From Paulinella micropora (taxonomy: Eukaryota > Cercozoa > Imbricatea > Euglyphida > Paulinellidae): a stretch of DNA of 27,500 nt. The stretch is from NCBI GenBank assembly GCA_019918135.1, contig WBZZ01002797.1, forward strand, positions 82,501 to 110,000. Reading direction: 5' to 3'. Shown here piece after piece: positions 8,910 to 19,010 of this stretch. The notes under the pieces were generated by a model that saw only the letters and a program-made list of their open reading frames with translations, was not told the origin of the DNA and searched no databases. The position numbers and the translations under genes are program-made. Position 1 is the stretch's first letter, and each line of letters begins with the position of its first letter.

Positions 8910-11900
8910 ATGTCGAACATCATTGACTATGGCGGGCACACATGGAACCTAGACAAACTCAGAGAGGCAAATATAACATTCCAAGTAAGGCAAAACAAGT
9001 TGTATGTAAAAAAGCCTAATGGTAGTAGGTTTTACGACATAACAACTACAAGGGGAGCACTATCCGACCCTGAAAGGTTTTATTCTGAACCTGAGCGAGC
9101 ACAAAGGGAACGAAAATATGTAGAGCCACAAGTAATTGAGTTCAATGGCTATAAACTGATAAGGATAGACACTGAACACAAACTACCTGTGGGTCAATCT
9201 GTATATACTATAAAATTAAGTAAATCAATGTCTCAAAAAGTGAAAAAGTTTCAATTAGAGGGTATCATAGGCATGATTGGATCTATAATTGAATATTTTA
9301 AAGCACTTTACAAAGACAATGACTTAATACAAATACGTATTAGTGCTATTCCTTCAACTTGGAAGTACAAAACCAAAAATTAATAAAAGTAAAAGATTTC
9401 AATTTAGAAGATATACTCTAGATTAGAATCTATACTGCAATCAAACGACGAAAACTATATGGACGAAGAAGGAGCGACAATGGAACTTATTGATTTTAAT
9501 TTTGTGAGTGTAAGGATGCCAGAAGGAGGAGTAAGATTGAAGGCAATAACAGAAACAGACATGTATAAAAAGAAAGGTGTAATACGAATAAACAATGATG
9601 ACAACATATGTTTGGCAAGGGCAATAATTGTAGCATAGGCAAAAATAGAAAAGCATCAAAAGTATTCACAAATCAAGGACGGACGCAGAATCCAAGACGA
9701 ACTGGCGAACAAACTACATGAGGAGGCTGGTGTCATGAAAGATTTGTGCGGGCTTTCTGAAATTAGTGAGTTTGCTAGACATATAGACTACAACATTGTT
9801 ATTGTTGAATATCCAGACAAAATCGTATATAAGACTGAGATGAAGGACAAAAAATATATATACATACTAAAAACAATGAACCATTATGACACCATAACAA
9901 GTATGAAAGCATTCTTATCAAAACGAAACTTTTGCGAGAAATGTATGAAGGGATACGAACATAATCACGCATGTGAATTCAAATGTAATATATGTCTAAC
10001 CGAAGGATGTAAAGGATATGACAATATTTCAAAATGGAAAACGTGTAATGAGTGTAATAGAAAGTTTCCTAATGATGAATGTTTCAACAATCATAAACAA
10101 AATGAGTTGTGTGGTGTAAAGAAAAAATGTATCACATGTGCTAAGACATACAAAGGAGAACATAAATGCGGATATGAAAAATGTAGGAACTGCAAAGAAC
10201 TAAAACCTTTATGGCACCTATGTGAGATGAAGAAAAAAGTCATACATGCACCATCAACAAAATATGTATTCTTTGATTTTGAAGAAAATCAAGAGACAGG
10301 AATTCACATTATCAATCATTCAGAAAGTCAATATTTCAACGACAGCACCCCTATTATACATAAAAACATTGAACAATTCTGTGAGTGGGCGTTGGGTGTA
10401 AAACATAGGGTTATACATTCATAGCACATAATGCGCGGGGGTATGATTGTCAATTTGTGCTAAAGTGGTTAATTGAAAAAGGCATAACTCCATTTGTAAT
10501 CTATGAAGGTGGAAAAATAATGATGATGTCTATTGGTAATGGAAAAGAACAGATTAGATTTATAGATAGTCTATCTTTCCTTACTATGCCTTTATCTGAT
10601 TTTCCTGATACATTTGGACTTACAGAATTAAAGAAAGGATATTTTCCTCACTTTTTCAATAAAACAGACAACCAATCATACATAGGGAATATGCCAGACA
10701 AAGATGACTATGGTTATAACTCATTGTCAAAGAAGAAAAGAGATGATTTTCTAAAGTGGTATGATGAACAAAAAAGCAAAGTATTTGATTTCAATAAAGA
10801 AATGATTGAATATTGTCATAGTGATGTAGATATACTAAGACGGGGGTGTGTTGAGTTTAGGAAACAATTTATGGAGTTTGGTATTGATCCATTTCAATAC
10901 ACTACAATTGCCTCTACATGTATGGCATTATTCAAAGCAAACTACATGCCTGAGGACAGCATAGCAGTCATACCAACAAACAGAACAGACAAAGCAAAAA
11001 CAAGTCGTATGTGTGTGGAATGGTTAGCATACAGAGAAAAAAAGGACAATGCCAAAGTTCAACATGGTCTAAATGGTAAAGAAAATACTAAACTTACCTA
11101 AAGGTGTGAAAGCCTACTTAGATGGATATGACGAGAAAACAAAAACGGCATATGAGTTCCATGGTTGTTATTGGCACGGGTGTCCTGAGTGCTTTAATGG
11201 AAACGAACTGAATAGAGAAAGGTCTGTTAATAAAACATTTAGGCAACTATACAAGGAAACTAAACTACGAGAAACTTTAATAAGTCAGCATCCTGAAGTT
11301 AGTCAATTAATAACAATATGGGGGTGTCAATGGAATATAAGAACAAAGGAAGAATTCAAAGGCACAATAGAAGAGACATTAATTGAGCAAGAAACAATCA
11401 ATCCACGACATGCTATGTTTGGTGGAAGAGTGAATGCTCTGTCTCTATACTGGAAGTCAATGAGTGAGTATCAGTATGCTAAGTATATAGATGTGTGCTC
11501 TCTCTATCCGACGGTTATGTACTATGACCCCTATCCTGTGAAACACCACAAAGCAATAAGAGGAAAAGAAGCATATGATATGTTGAATAATAGAACAGCA
11601 TTCGGTATAGCAAAAATAAAAATACTACCACTAGAGGACTAATTCACCCAGTCCTTCCATGTCAAGATAGAGGAAAGATGATGTATTATCTATGTAATAA
11701 ATGTGGTAAGGAACTTACAGGACAAATGTCAGCACACTGACGAGGACAGAATACTGACAGGCACATGGGCAACACCACTTATTTTCAAAGCAATACAAAA
11801 AGGCTACAGACTTATTAAAACTTACGAATTATGGCATTGGAACGAGCAGACAAGGGAACTATTCAAAGAATATATTAAGACATTTCTAAGAGTGAAACAG

Positions 11901-12866
11901 GAATCAAGTGGCTATCCTTCAAATGTCATAATAGAAGAAGACAAAGACAACTACATTAAGGACTATGAAGAAAAGATGAAAATTAAATTAGATAAAAGCA
12001 AGATTGAAAAGAATGAAGGTAGAAGGGCTGTGGCGAAACTATGTCTAAACTCACTATGGGGAAAATTTGGACAACAAAACAACAAGACACAAACAAAAAT
12101 AGTAAGGAGTGAAGCATAACTATACAAAATACTTGACGACAAAAAGATAAATGAAGTATCAATTAATGTGATAAACAGAGAATGCTTAGAACTATCTACA
12201 ACCTACACCCAGAAAAAGTATCAGACCCATACAATACGAATATTTGTGTAGCACTATTTACTACAGCACACGCACAGATGAGATTGTATGATATGATGGA
12301 CAGATTAGGTAATAGAGTATTATACCATGACACTGATAGTGTGATTTATTCAGTAGATGAAAAAGAAGGACAGACAACAATACCGACAGGAGATTTACTG
12401 GGGCAATGGACAGACGAATTGATAGATAAAAAGACAAAGGTAAGCAGAAAGATAACCACATTTGTTGGAGCAGGTCCTAAATCCTACGGCTACATACTAG
12501 ATGACGGAACTACGAAAATGAAATTAAAGGGCTTCTCAATGAATTACGAGACTTGTAAAAAATTGAACTTAGTAAATATGTTTAGTATTATAAGCAACGG
12601 ATTACAAGTACAAGACACTGAACTATCTAAGAAGGCATATAAAGAATTAGAGGACTTACTTGAAACAAAAGGTGAAAAGTGTATAGCAAAGAATGTGGCA
12701 GGCTGGAAATTTAACCATTCACACCAACAGCAAAATAACAAGAAACAAAAAGACTAAAACAATTTCGTCTGAGCACATACAAAAGATATTTTCATTTACT
12801 TACACAAAAAGAGTAATACAACCACTAAAAGAAAACCAGATTACAACATTACCATACGGCTATTAA
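8910..12866 (+). pseudogene. polB: Protein-primed family B DNA polymerase, broken
   Basis: Replicates the linear viral genome from a terminal protein primer. ATG at 8910; about 1320 codons in all, the usual Polinton size. The N-terminal region includes INNDDNICLARAIIVA (about 9590), the conserved segment ahead of the exonuclease in Polinton PolB, then Cys-rich fingers (9930-10230). Exonuclease motifs: FFDFEEN (about 10270), HNARGYDCQFV (about 10428), YCHSDVDILRRG (about 10813). Polymerase motifs: DVCSLYPTVMYYD (motif A, about 11491), LCLNSLWGKFG (motif B, about 12040), YHDTDSVIY (motif C, about 12323). It ends with LPYGY and TAA at 12864. Breaks: stops and shifts at 9381-9420, TAG 9636, shifts near 10425, 11075, 11640 and 11720, TAA 12117, shifts near 12180 and 12750. 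All catalytic residues I can place are intact. Confidence 0.9.
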
Positions 12867-12939
12867 GCAAAAAAAAAAAGGAATTTACAAAAAGAGAAAA
12901 AAAGAGAAAAAAAAAGCATCTGGAAAGGAATGGCTTAAG

Positions 12940-13009
12940 AGTAAGCAGTGGGACTTGAACCGCCGACAATGACGGACGACACCACCAACTTACTAATTTC
13001 ACCACCCAT
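12940..13009 (-). other. tRNA-like remnant
   Basis: On the minus strand GGTTCAAGTCC resembles a TpsiC arm, and AGTTGG upstream resembles a D-loop, at about tRNA spacing. Acceptor pairing is possible only with four G-U pairs and the T-stem has mismatches. I cannot place an anticodon arm. It is most likely a degenerate or coincidental tRNA-like sequence. Confidence 0.2.
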
Positions 13010-13184
13010 AACCAAGACAGAGAACAAATAAATTTTTTGCGTTGTGCTTGCTTTGGTTTCGTTTTTTTTCTCCTCAGTCAATGCGCAATGTTATCACATG
13101 GTTTTTGCGCAAAGTGTTCAGAGAACCGAAGAATTCTTGGATCCCCTACCACTTTTTGTCTCTCTCGCAGTTCTTCTTGAAGAG

Positions 13185-13674
13185 ATGAGCGAATTTATCG
13201 ATTATGAAGCCAAAGAGGCTAATGAAATTTCTAGTGAAAGTGAGTTAGAAATAGAAAGAGAAGAAAATAATTGGATTGATTATTATTCTGACAAGACAAG
13301 TAAGACGACAAAAAAGGATAAAATATTTTTGGAAACTAAGAAAAAAAACTTGTCCAAAAAATAAGATTATTGAAACGAGAACTTAACGATGTCGAATCAA
13401 GACTGGAAGCAGCAAATCAGAGAGATGAGGAACTGAAAGAAGACAAAGACGAATGGAAGAAGAGAGAAAAGTTAAGAGGCAGAGACTTAGAAAAGAAATA
13501 GAGACTAAGAAAGAAATAGCATTTTTGGAAAAGTGGTTAGAAAAAAATAAATTTCCAATGTCTCGCCAAGAGGAAAATTTCGCACGTAATTTAATTGAAC
13601 AAGGTGATACATTTGATGAGGTTATAGTTAAGTATAAGTTGTATGTTAATGAAGTGAGAGCCCAAGTGGAGTAA
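13185..13674 (+). pseudogene. Small coiled-coil protein, frameshifted
   Basis: ATG at 13185 (MSEFIDYEAKEANE) follows a T/C-rich leader. Three consecutive blocks in three frames (13185-13364, about 13352-13501, 13453-13674) read as one protein of about 163 residues: acidic start, a Leu/Lys/Glu heptad-rich coiled coil in the middle, and a helical tail (MSRQEENFARNLIEQG). The first break lies in A-rich runs (13341-13362). It sits between the polymerase and the lysine-rich 167-aa gene. I do not recognise a family; a structural or DNA-binding accessory role is only a guess. Confidence 0.45.
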
Positions 13675-13836
13675 AATGGTTGTGTGATCTGTGCTGTCTG
13701 CCTACCTGCTCACTTCTCATCAATGAACACGACACACATTTCACTACAACATAAAAGCACACTTATTACTTGACTATTTTCAAAAAAAATTTATTTATTT
13801 ATTTATTTACGAAATATAAAAAACGGCTTCAAGGCA

Positions 13837-13877
13837 CTGCCCACACATGTTTTTTGTGCTTTGTGGTGTGTGGGCAG
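13837..13877 (+). promoter_or_regulatory. 11-bp-stem hairpin directly upstream of an ATG
   Basis: Perfect arms CTGCCCACACA (13837-13847) and TGTGTGGGCAG (13867-13877) with a 19-nt loop. The right arm ends 5 nt before the ATG at 13883, the same spacing as in the P hairpins at three other viral genes, but the sequence is unrelated to theirs. Confidence 0.6.
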
Positions 13878-13882
13878 ATACA

Positions 13883-14386
13883 ATGCCCCCAAAGAAGAAG
13901 TCTCCTTCCAAGCCAACTGAGGAGGAGGTTCAAGTGCAGACTGATGCGCCTGCTGAAGTTCCTGCCGAGGTGCCGGCCACTCCTGACGCAAAGCATCCTT
14001 CACACGAAGACCCTGCGGCTCAGGCTGAGGTTGAGCGTAAAGAAAAAAATGTTAGTCCTTTTGAAAAATTGGGTGTAAAGTTGAAGGAGGATGAGCCTGT
14101 AAAGTATTGGGAAGAGAAAAAAGTTTGGGTCAAGATTGCTGACAAGAACGACGAGCCTGACAAAGTGTTTGATTATGCTCATCCGGATTGCAAAGAAGGA
14201 GTTTTGATGGCGAGCCCTGGGAAAGAAGACCATTATCAAGTGGCACTCGGAGACGACGGGGTGATAAGGGTCTTCATATCTTGGTCGGCTTTGAAGGGCT
14301 ACTATATTCACGAGAAGCGTCCGTTCTACACTAAGGCTGCTCTATCGTATCACAAATATAACTTTACTAAACCCAAAAAGAAGTGA
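13883..14386 (+). CDS. Lysine-rich 167-aa viral protein of unknown function
   Basis: Intact ORF starting MPPKKKSPSKP. Residues 1-55 are disordered and rich in Lys, Pro, Glu and Ala (APAEVPAEVPATP); residues 56-167 look folded, with alternating hydrophobic and aromatic positions (VKYWEEKKVWVKIAD, IRVFISWSALKGYYIH), and a basic end (KPKKK). I chose ATG 13883 over upstream codons because it follows a strong hairpin by 5 nt and begins the basic tail. The gene is convergent with the integrase, their stop codons being 2 bp apart. The basic N-terminus could bind DNA or act in nuclear import. No family recognised. Confidence 0.75.
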   Translation: MPPKKKSPSKPTEEEVQVQTDAPAEVPAEVPATPDAKHPSHEDPAAQAEVERKEKNVSPFEKLGVKLKEDEPVKYWEEKKVWVKIADKNDEPDKVFDYAHPDCKEGVLMASPGKEDHYQVALGDDGVIRVFISWSALKGYYIHEKRPFYTKAALSYHKYNFTKPKKK

Positions 14387-14388
14387 GA

Positions 14389-15294
14389 CTACAAGTCCAT
14401 TATTTCTTTTTTCTTCCTTTGTCGGGAAGAAGTTCTGATGTTGGCAGGGTCTATCTCCTCTCGTTTAAGTAAATGCTTTGTTTGTTTTTCTTTAGCTAGT
14501 TGCTTTAGTTCTTTATTAATATCTGTCTCTTCCGGTTCGTTAGTAGCATCTGTCTTTAATAAATGTCGTGGTGGCACTATATCATCATTTGTTAATACAA
14601 TCCGGTATCCCTTACGGGCTTTGACGGTGTAGATTTGCTTGCTCCATGTCTTTCCTCCCTTTTCTAGAATGTGTTTCTTGTTTAATTTTCTAACTCTGTC
14701 TCCCTCTTTGAAACCAAATAAATATTTATCAACATATCTATGTTGTTGGCTAATATCATTTCCTTTAAATACATCAATTGGTGCCGCCTTAATCGCTGAA
14801 TGTTCTTTCATGTTATAATAATAAACAACATCTTCAATATAACTTATCCAATCAAAATTACGATTAAAAGCCCATAATACGTGTAATCTTTCTCTTAGTG
14901 TTCTAACAACTCTATCAACAATACCTAACGAATTATGATCGCCTACTTCAACCATGAATTGTTCAATACCATTATTTCTCATCCACTCACCAACAGCACC
15001 TTTAAACTCCCCACCATTGTCTGATATGTATGCTTTAGGCTTGGTAATTTCTTGAGAGCATCTAAAACAGTGGTTGAAAATTTGTTTTTTATAGGTATCG
15101 CATAAGCATAACGACTATGAATATCAATCCAAATAAGGGCAAAATTATAATTTTTTATTTTTTGTAGCAACCTTACTCATATCCATTAAATCAATATTAA
15201 CCATATCTAATACCTTATCAGCCCATATTGTTGTCCCTCTAGTCCTTGGCTTAGTCTGAAATAATTCTTGAGCAGTGCTTGTCCGTTCTTCCAT
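14389..15294 (-). pseudogene. int: rve-type (retroviral-like) integrase, frameshifted
   Basis: Would insert viral DNA into host chromosomes. Minus-strand ATG at 15294-15292 (MEERTSTAQELFQTK). The catalytic core shows DLMDM (first Asp region) and IDIHSRYAYAIPIKNK, then SDNGGEF (second Asp, about 15000-15020), then HNSLGIVDRVVRTLRERL (about 14890-14940), where retroviral enzymes have Glu and this one appears to have Asp. The C-terminal part has an SH3/chromo-like stretch (GDRVRKLNKK) and a basic Arg/Lys tail. About 300 codons, normal for Polinton integrases. Two frameshifts: near 15150-15170 (A/T homopolymers) and near 15030-15050. The P hairpin ends 5 nt before the ATG and a T hairpin lies further upstream. 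Confidence 0.85.
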
Positions 15295-15299
15295 TGATA

Positions 15300-15344
15300 T
15301 TTATGAATTGCGCTTCGTGCTACGCACTCTCTCTTATTCATAAA
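15300..15344 (-). promoter_or_regulatory. P hairpin upstream of the integrase
   Basis: 45-bp stem-loop: arms TTTATGAAT and ATTCATAAA (9 bp) around a 27-nt conserved loop that contains its own GTGC/GCAC stem (15317-15320 and 15324-15327). It ends 5 nt (TATCA) before the integrase ATG. The loop is nearly identical to those at 16137-16164 and 23862-23889; the outer arms differ from theirs at two pairs, both compensated. Confidence 0.85.
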
Positions 15345-15391
15345 CATCGTTTTTTTATTTCATTTTAAATTAATATCACCTACCTACGATG
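15345..15391 (-). promoter_or_regulatory. S spacer stem-loop between T and P hairpins
   Basis: AT-rich 47-bp spacer bounded by CATCG and CGATG, extendable to AACATCG/CGATGTT by borrowing bases from the neighbouring arms. Equivalent spacers occur at 16087-16127 and 23811-23852. Confidence 0.6.
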
Positions 15392-15441
15392 TTCATCAAC
15401 AAACGAGAATGAGTGAAACGAATGAAAGTGAAGTTGATGAA
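15392..15441 (-). terminator. T hairpin after the charged 170-aa gene
   Basis: 50-bp stem-loop with 9-bp perfect arms (TTCATCAAC/GTTGATGAA) and a 32-nt loop, beginning 13 nt after the stop of the minus-strand gene ending at 15455. The loop matches the T hairpin at 23761-23810 at 30 of 32 positions. A role in transcript 3'-end formation is inferred from position. Confidence 0.75.
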
Positions 15442-15454
15442 TATCATTAGAATT

Positions 15455-15967
15455 TCAAAAATATCTTTTCTGCTTCCTTACTTTTTTCTTTATTCTTTGG
15501 TGTATTGTTATATACATTAACTGATATTTTTCACTTCGTTTTTTACCGCCTCTTTGTTTTATGCCTGTTGTTTCATAATCTTCGCTTTCTTCACTCTCAC
15601 TTTCTTCTTCTTCTTCGCTGTCATTCTCTGGCTTCTTGGGTTGTGGTGCTTTCTTTCTGTTTTTCTTCTTGGGCTTTTTAGCATTCTTTTTTATCTTTCT
15701 AAGCATATGATTTGCAATAACCTCAGACATATCAATTTCGCTATCGCTTTCGCTTGATTCATCTTTAATCTCAGGATTTTTAAGTATTTCTTTTGCAACA
15801 CCAACTTCAGCATCTATCTCAATAAGTTCTTCCACTGATGCTTCTTTTAATTCTCCTTTTTTACGAAGCCTTTCACGTGCCCACTCGTCCTTTCTACGTT
15901 CAGCATTTGCTCTGTTTGCTTGAACTGCTTTCTTCCAGTTTTCTTTTGAAGCCTCTTTTGACTGCAT
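15455..15967 (-). CDS. Highly charged 170-aa viral protein
   Basis: Intact minus-strand ORF beginning MQSKEASKENWKKAVQANR. Residues 1-50 are basic and helical, about 65-82 acidic/Ser-rich (ESSESDSEIDMSE), about 90-113 Lys/Pro-rich, about 114-135 Glu/Ser-rich, and the C-terminus basic again. Alternating acidic and basic blocks are typical of disordered nucleic-acid or chromatin-binding proteins, but I recognise no family. It starts a minus-strand pair with the integrase, separated by a 160-bp module of hairpins, and is divergent from the fibre gene (211 bp between starts). Confidence 0.65.
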   Translation of the reverse strand: MQSKEASKENWKKAVQANRANAERRKDEWARERLRKKGELKEASVEELIEIDAEVGVAKEILKNPEIKDESSESDSEIDMSEVIANHMLRKIKKNAKKPKKKNRKKAPQPKKPENDSEEEEESESEESEDYETTGIKQRGGKKRSEKYQLMYITIHQRIKKKVRKQKRYF

Positions 15968-16070
15968 TGTTTACCGACGAATAATATTACACAAAATAAT
16001 TGTGTTTTTTGTTAGTATAATTTAACAAAAATAAAAAATGAAAAATAATTAATTGATATTTTGTTCTGAC

Positions 16071-16078
16071 TGACGTCA
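16071..16078. promoter_or_regulatory. CRE-like palindrome TGACGTCA
   Basis: Perfect 8-bp match to the CREB/ATF consensus in the 211-bp divergent region between the charged 170-aa gene and the fibre gene, 108 bp before the fibre ATG. Whether the host uses it is unknown. Confidence 0.35.
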
Positions 16079-16086
16079 TCACAAAA

Positions 16087-16127
16087 CATCGTTTCCGATT
16101 AATTTTTTCTTAAATTTTTTTCCGATG
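16087..16127 (+). promoter_or_regulatory. S spacer stem-loop upstream of the fibre gene
   Basis: AT-rich 41-bp spacer with CATCG/CGATG ends; here the pairing extends to nine bases, AAAACATCG (16083-16091) with CGATGTTTT (16123-16131), overlapping the P arm. It shares CCGATTAATTTTTT with the copy at 23811-23852. No T hairpin precedes it, consistent with the absence of an upstream same-strand gene. Confidence 0.6.
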
Positions 16128-16173
16128 TTTTAGAATAAGCGAGAGTGCGTCAGCACGAAGCGCAATTCTAAAA
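16128..16173 (+). promoter_or_regulatory. P hairpin upstream of the fibre gene
   Basis: 46-bp stem-loop, arms TTTTAGAAT (16128-16136) and ATTCTAAAA (16165-16173), inner stem GTGC/GCAC (16145-16148, 16153-16156). It ends 5 nt (TATCA) before the ATG at 16179. Compare 15300-15344 and 23853-23898. Confidence 0.85.
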
Positions 16174-16808
16174 TATCAATGTCGCAATATAAATCATTAC
16201 TTGGCCTTAATGAGTTGGCTGTTGATAGGCTAAATATACTTAACCTTGACCTTACCAACACAAACATAGTCGGTCTGAATACAGACAGAGTGCCAGAAGA
16301 TTCCGACCCAATAAATCTTTATTATACTGACGCGCGATTTGACACACGTCTCGCTTTAAAATCAACGACGGACATCAAAAAAGGAAAAAAATTATACTAT
16401 ACAGAGCAACGAGTGAGGGAAAACGACGAAGTCAAAGCCTCAACTCAACACAGAAGCAATACTTCTAATCCGCACCAAACCAGTTTATATATTTTGATAG
16501 ACACAAACATATTTGCACAAGCGAGCGGACAATACTTAACTTACAACGATGTAGAAGGCAAATGGAAGAATACAGCCCTTGGTTCAATTGATACACTTTC
16601 AGATGTGGTTATAACAGCGCCGATAGCGATGAATAGTTATCTAACATATAACTCAATAAACTGGGTAAATAAAACATTTCCGATAAATGTGGATGAATTC
16701 GACAATATTAGTATGGGAAGGAAGAATATAACAGGAGTTAATTTACTAAATACCAAAGATGTTGATGAATGGATATTTGAGCATAATGATAATAATGATA
16801 AAGTTTCA

Positions 16809-17390
16809 GCGAGTGGAAGTATAGATAGCCACAGCGATGTGACAATATCAGGCTTCCCAGCAGATAACCAACTACTATTTATAGCACAGGACAATGGAGA
16901 AATACGACTTCACCCTTTCTGAGATTAGACGGCACAGCCAGTATGACGGGAGGACTAAATATGGGCGGTTTTGCTATTTCAGGGGTTTCTACATATAATG
17001 GAATTAATCTCGCTAATCTCGCAGTTGATGGTTCGGTGGTCAAACTAACAGGAGACCAAACCATAGGAGGAATTAAAACATTTAGCAGTATAATAAATGC
17101 GAGTGCGGGTCTTGATATGAAAAGTCAAAACATTACAAACGTAGGTCAACTAAATGGTAGGTCTATCACAACTTGGCTATCAGAGCACGACTCCAACAAC
17201 GCGAAAGTGTCGGCGAGTGGAAGTATTGATACACATAGCGAGGTGATTATAACAACAGCATCAGATAATCAACTACTCATTTATAGCACTGGACAATGGA
17301 GAAACACAAACTCGCCCTTTCTTAGATTAGACAGCACTGCTAGTATAACAGGAGGGCTAAATATGGGAAACCAAAGCATAACAAATGTAA
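16809..17390 (+). repeat. Internal repeats in the fibre gene, offset 404 bp
   Basis: The segment from 16809 (ASGSIDSHSDV) recurs at 17213 (ASGSIDTHSEV), followed in both by DNQLL, FLRLD.TAS.TGGLNMG. The 404-bp spacing rather than a multiple of three reflects the frameshift near 16915. Confidence 0.75.
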
Positions 17391-18230
17391 ATCTTGTTGA
17401 TGGTGTGAATGTTTCTGTTCTTGATATTTCGGCAGTTAAAACCTCAGGAAACCAAACCATAGCAGGAATTAAGACATATAGCAGTGGCGTTGAAATAACT
17501 GGAAATTCAATAAATTCAACAACAAAGGGCACATTCATTGTTTTCAATTCTACCAGTAATATCGGGTCAATTGCTAGTTTGGATATGAAATTGCAACATA
17601 TTACAACTTTGAAATTTCTGCGAAAAAAATAAGTTTTATTATTGATGGGACGATTGTTTCGTGGTTTAATGCTACTGGATTAGATTGTAATAGTAGTCGG
17701 ATTGTTAATCTGGGAGCACCACAAAATGCGAATGAAGCGGTAAATAGGCAATATCTGGATGACAATTGTGTGAAACTAACAACAGACCAAACAATAACAG
17801 GAATTAAAACATTCAACGGGACGAGCACTGTGATAAAATATCTAACTTTAACACAAACGGCTGATTTTAATAATCAAGTTATCATTAATGGTGGAAATAT
17901 AACATATAATGGGGCGAGGATATTAAACCAAAATGGAGGAGATATATTCTTTTCACAGACATCAGGTGATTATCAATATTTCTTATTTACTCTAAATACC
18001 GCCACAAGTGGAACCGCAGACCAAAGAGGTTATGTATTCACGAATGTAGCATTTGATGTAAAAGGGGCGGGACTTTATATTTCAAAACTTTTGGATAATA
18101 AAAGTGCTTCATCTGACATTGTCCGTCTTAACAATGCTGGTGGTATGCGGTTTTATGGTGCCTTAGATATGAATTCAAACAACATAACAAGTGCTGGAAC
18201 AATAACAGGAACAACAATAACAGGAACAAC

Positions 18231-19010
18231 ATTAACAACGAGCGATAAAATAACAACAGCACTAGGCAAACCGATAATCATAGGCAAAACAACGAAAGGA
18301 GTAGGAGCAACTGGTGGCTTAGAATTATATGGAACGGCGAGTGACCCCGCGGGGCCACATATACAGGCAATGACAACAGCAGATGTGTATCCAGTTTTTC
18401 AAATGTGGAATTATGCTCATAATGATATTATTTTAGGTTTTGATGCTTATGTGTCGGGAGGGATATGGACATCATCTTCTGCGACATCTAACTTTTTAAT
18501 ACAAAAAGGAACTAACCTTATTTTCTATTATAAATCAGGACTAGCGGTGGGGAATAATGTATCGTTTAATGTCGCAATGGACATCAGTAGCACAGCGGGT
18601 TTATTAACAGCAAATGCGGGTATATCAACAACCACATTAACAACGAGCGACAAAATAACAACAGCATTAGGAAAACCGATAATCATAGGCAACTCAACAA
18701 AAGGAGTAGGAGTAACTGCTGGCTTAGAATTATATGGAACAGAAGGAAATGCAAATGGCCCACATATTCAAGCATTTGTTCATACATCAGTTTATCCCAC
18801 ATTCCAATTATTGAATTATAGTCAGGAGAATATTGCTTGAAGTTTTGATAGTTATTGGGAGGGGGGTGGCTGGAAATCAAGTGACCCGGGCTCAAACTTT
18901 CAAATATACAAAATGAGTGATAAACTTGCTTTTAACTACAAATCCGGAGTATCACTTGGAGGAGCCATAACATTTAGCGAGGCGATGAACATAAGGAATA
19001 CGGGAGATTT
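18231..19010 (+). repeat. Tandem 405-bp (135-aa) repeat in the fibre gene
   Basis: Unit 1 starts at 18231 and unit 2 at 18636. Shared landmarks: LTTSDKITTALGKPIIIG, GLELYGT, GPHIQA, VYP.FQ..NY and FNYKSG/FYYKSG. DNA identity is highest in the first 80 bases. The in-frame TGA (18838) is in unit 2 only. Confidence 0.85.

Noticed and set aside
10425..12755. Programmed ribosomal frameshifting in PolB
   Set aside because: There are too many shifts in both directions without slippery heptamers plus structures; indels are simpler.
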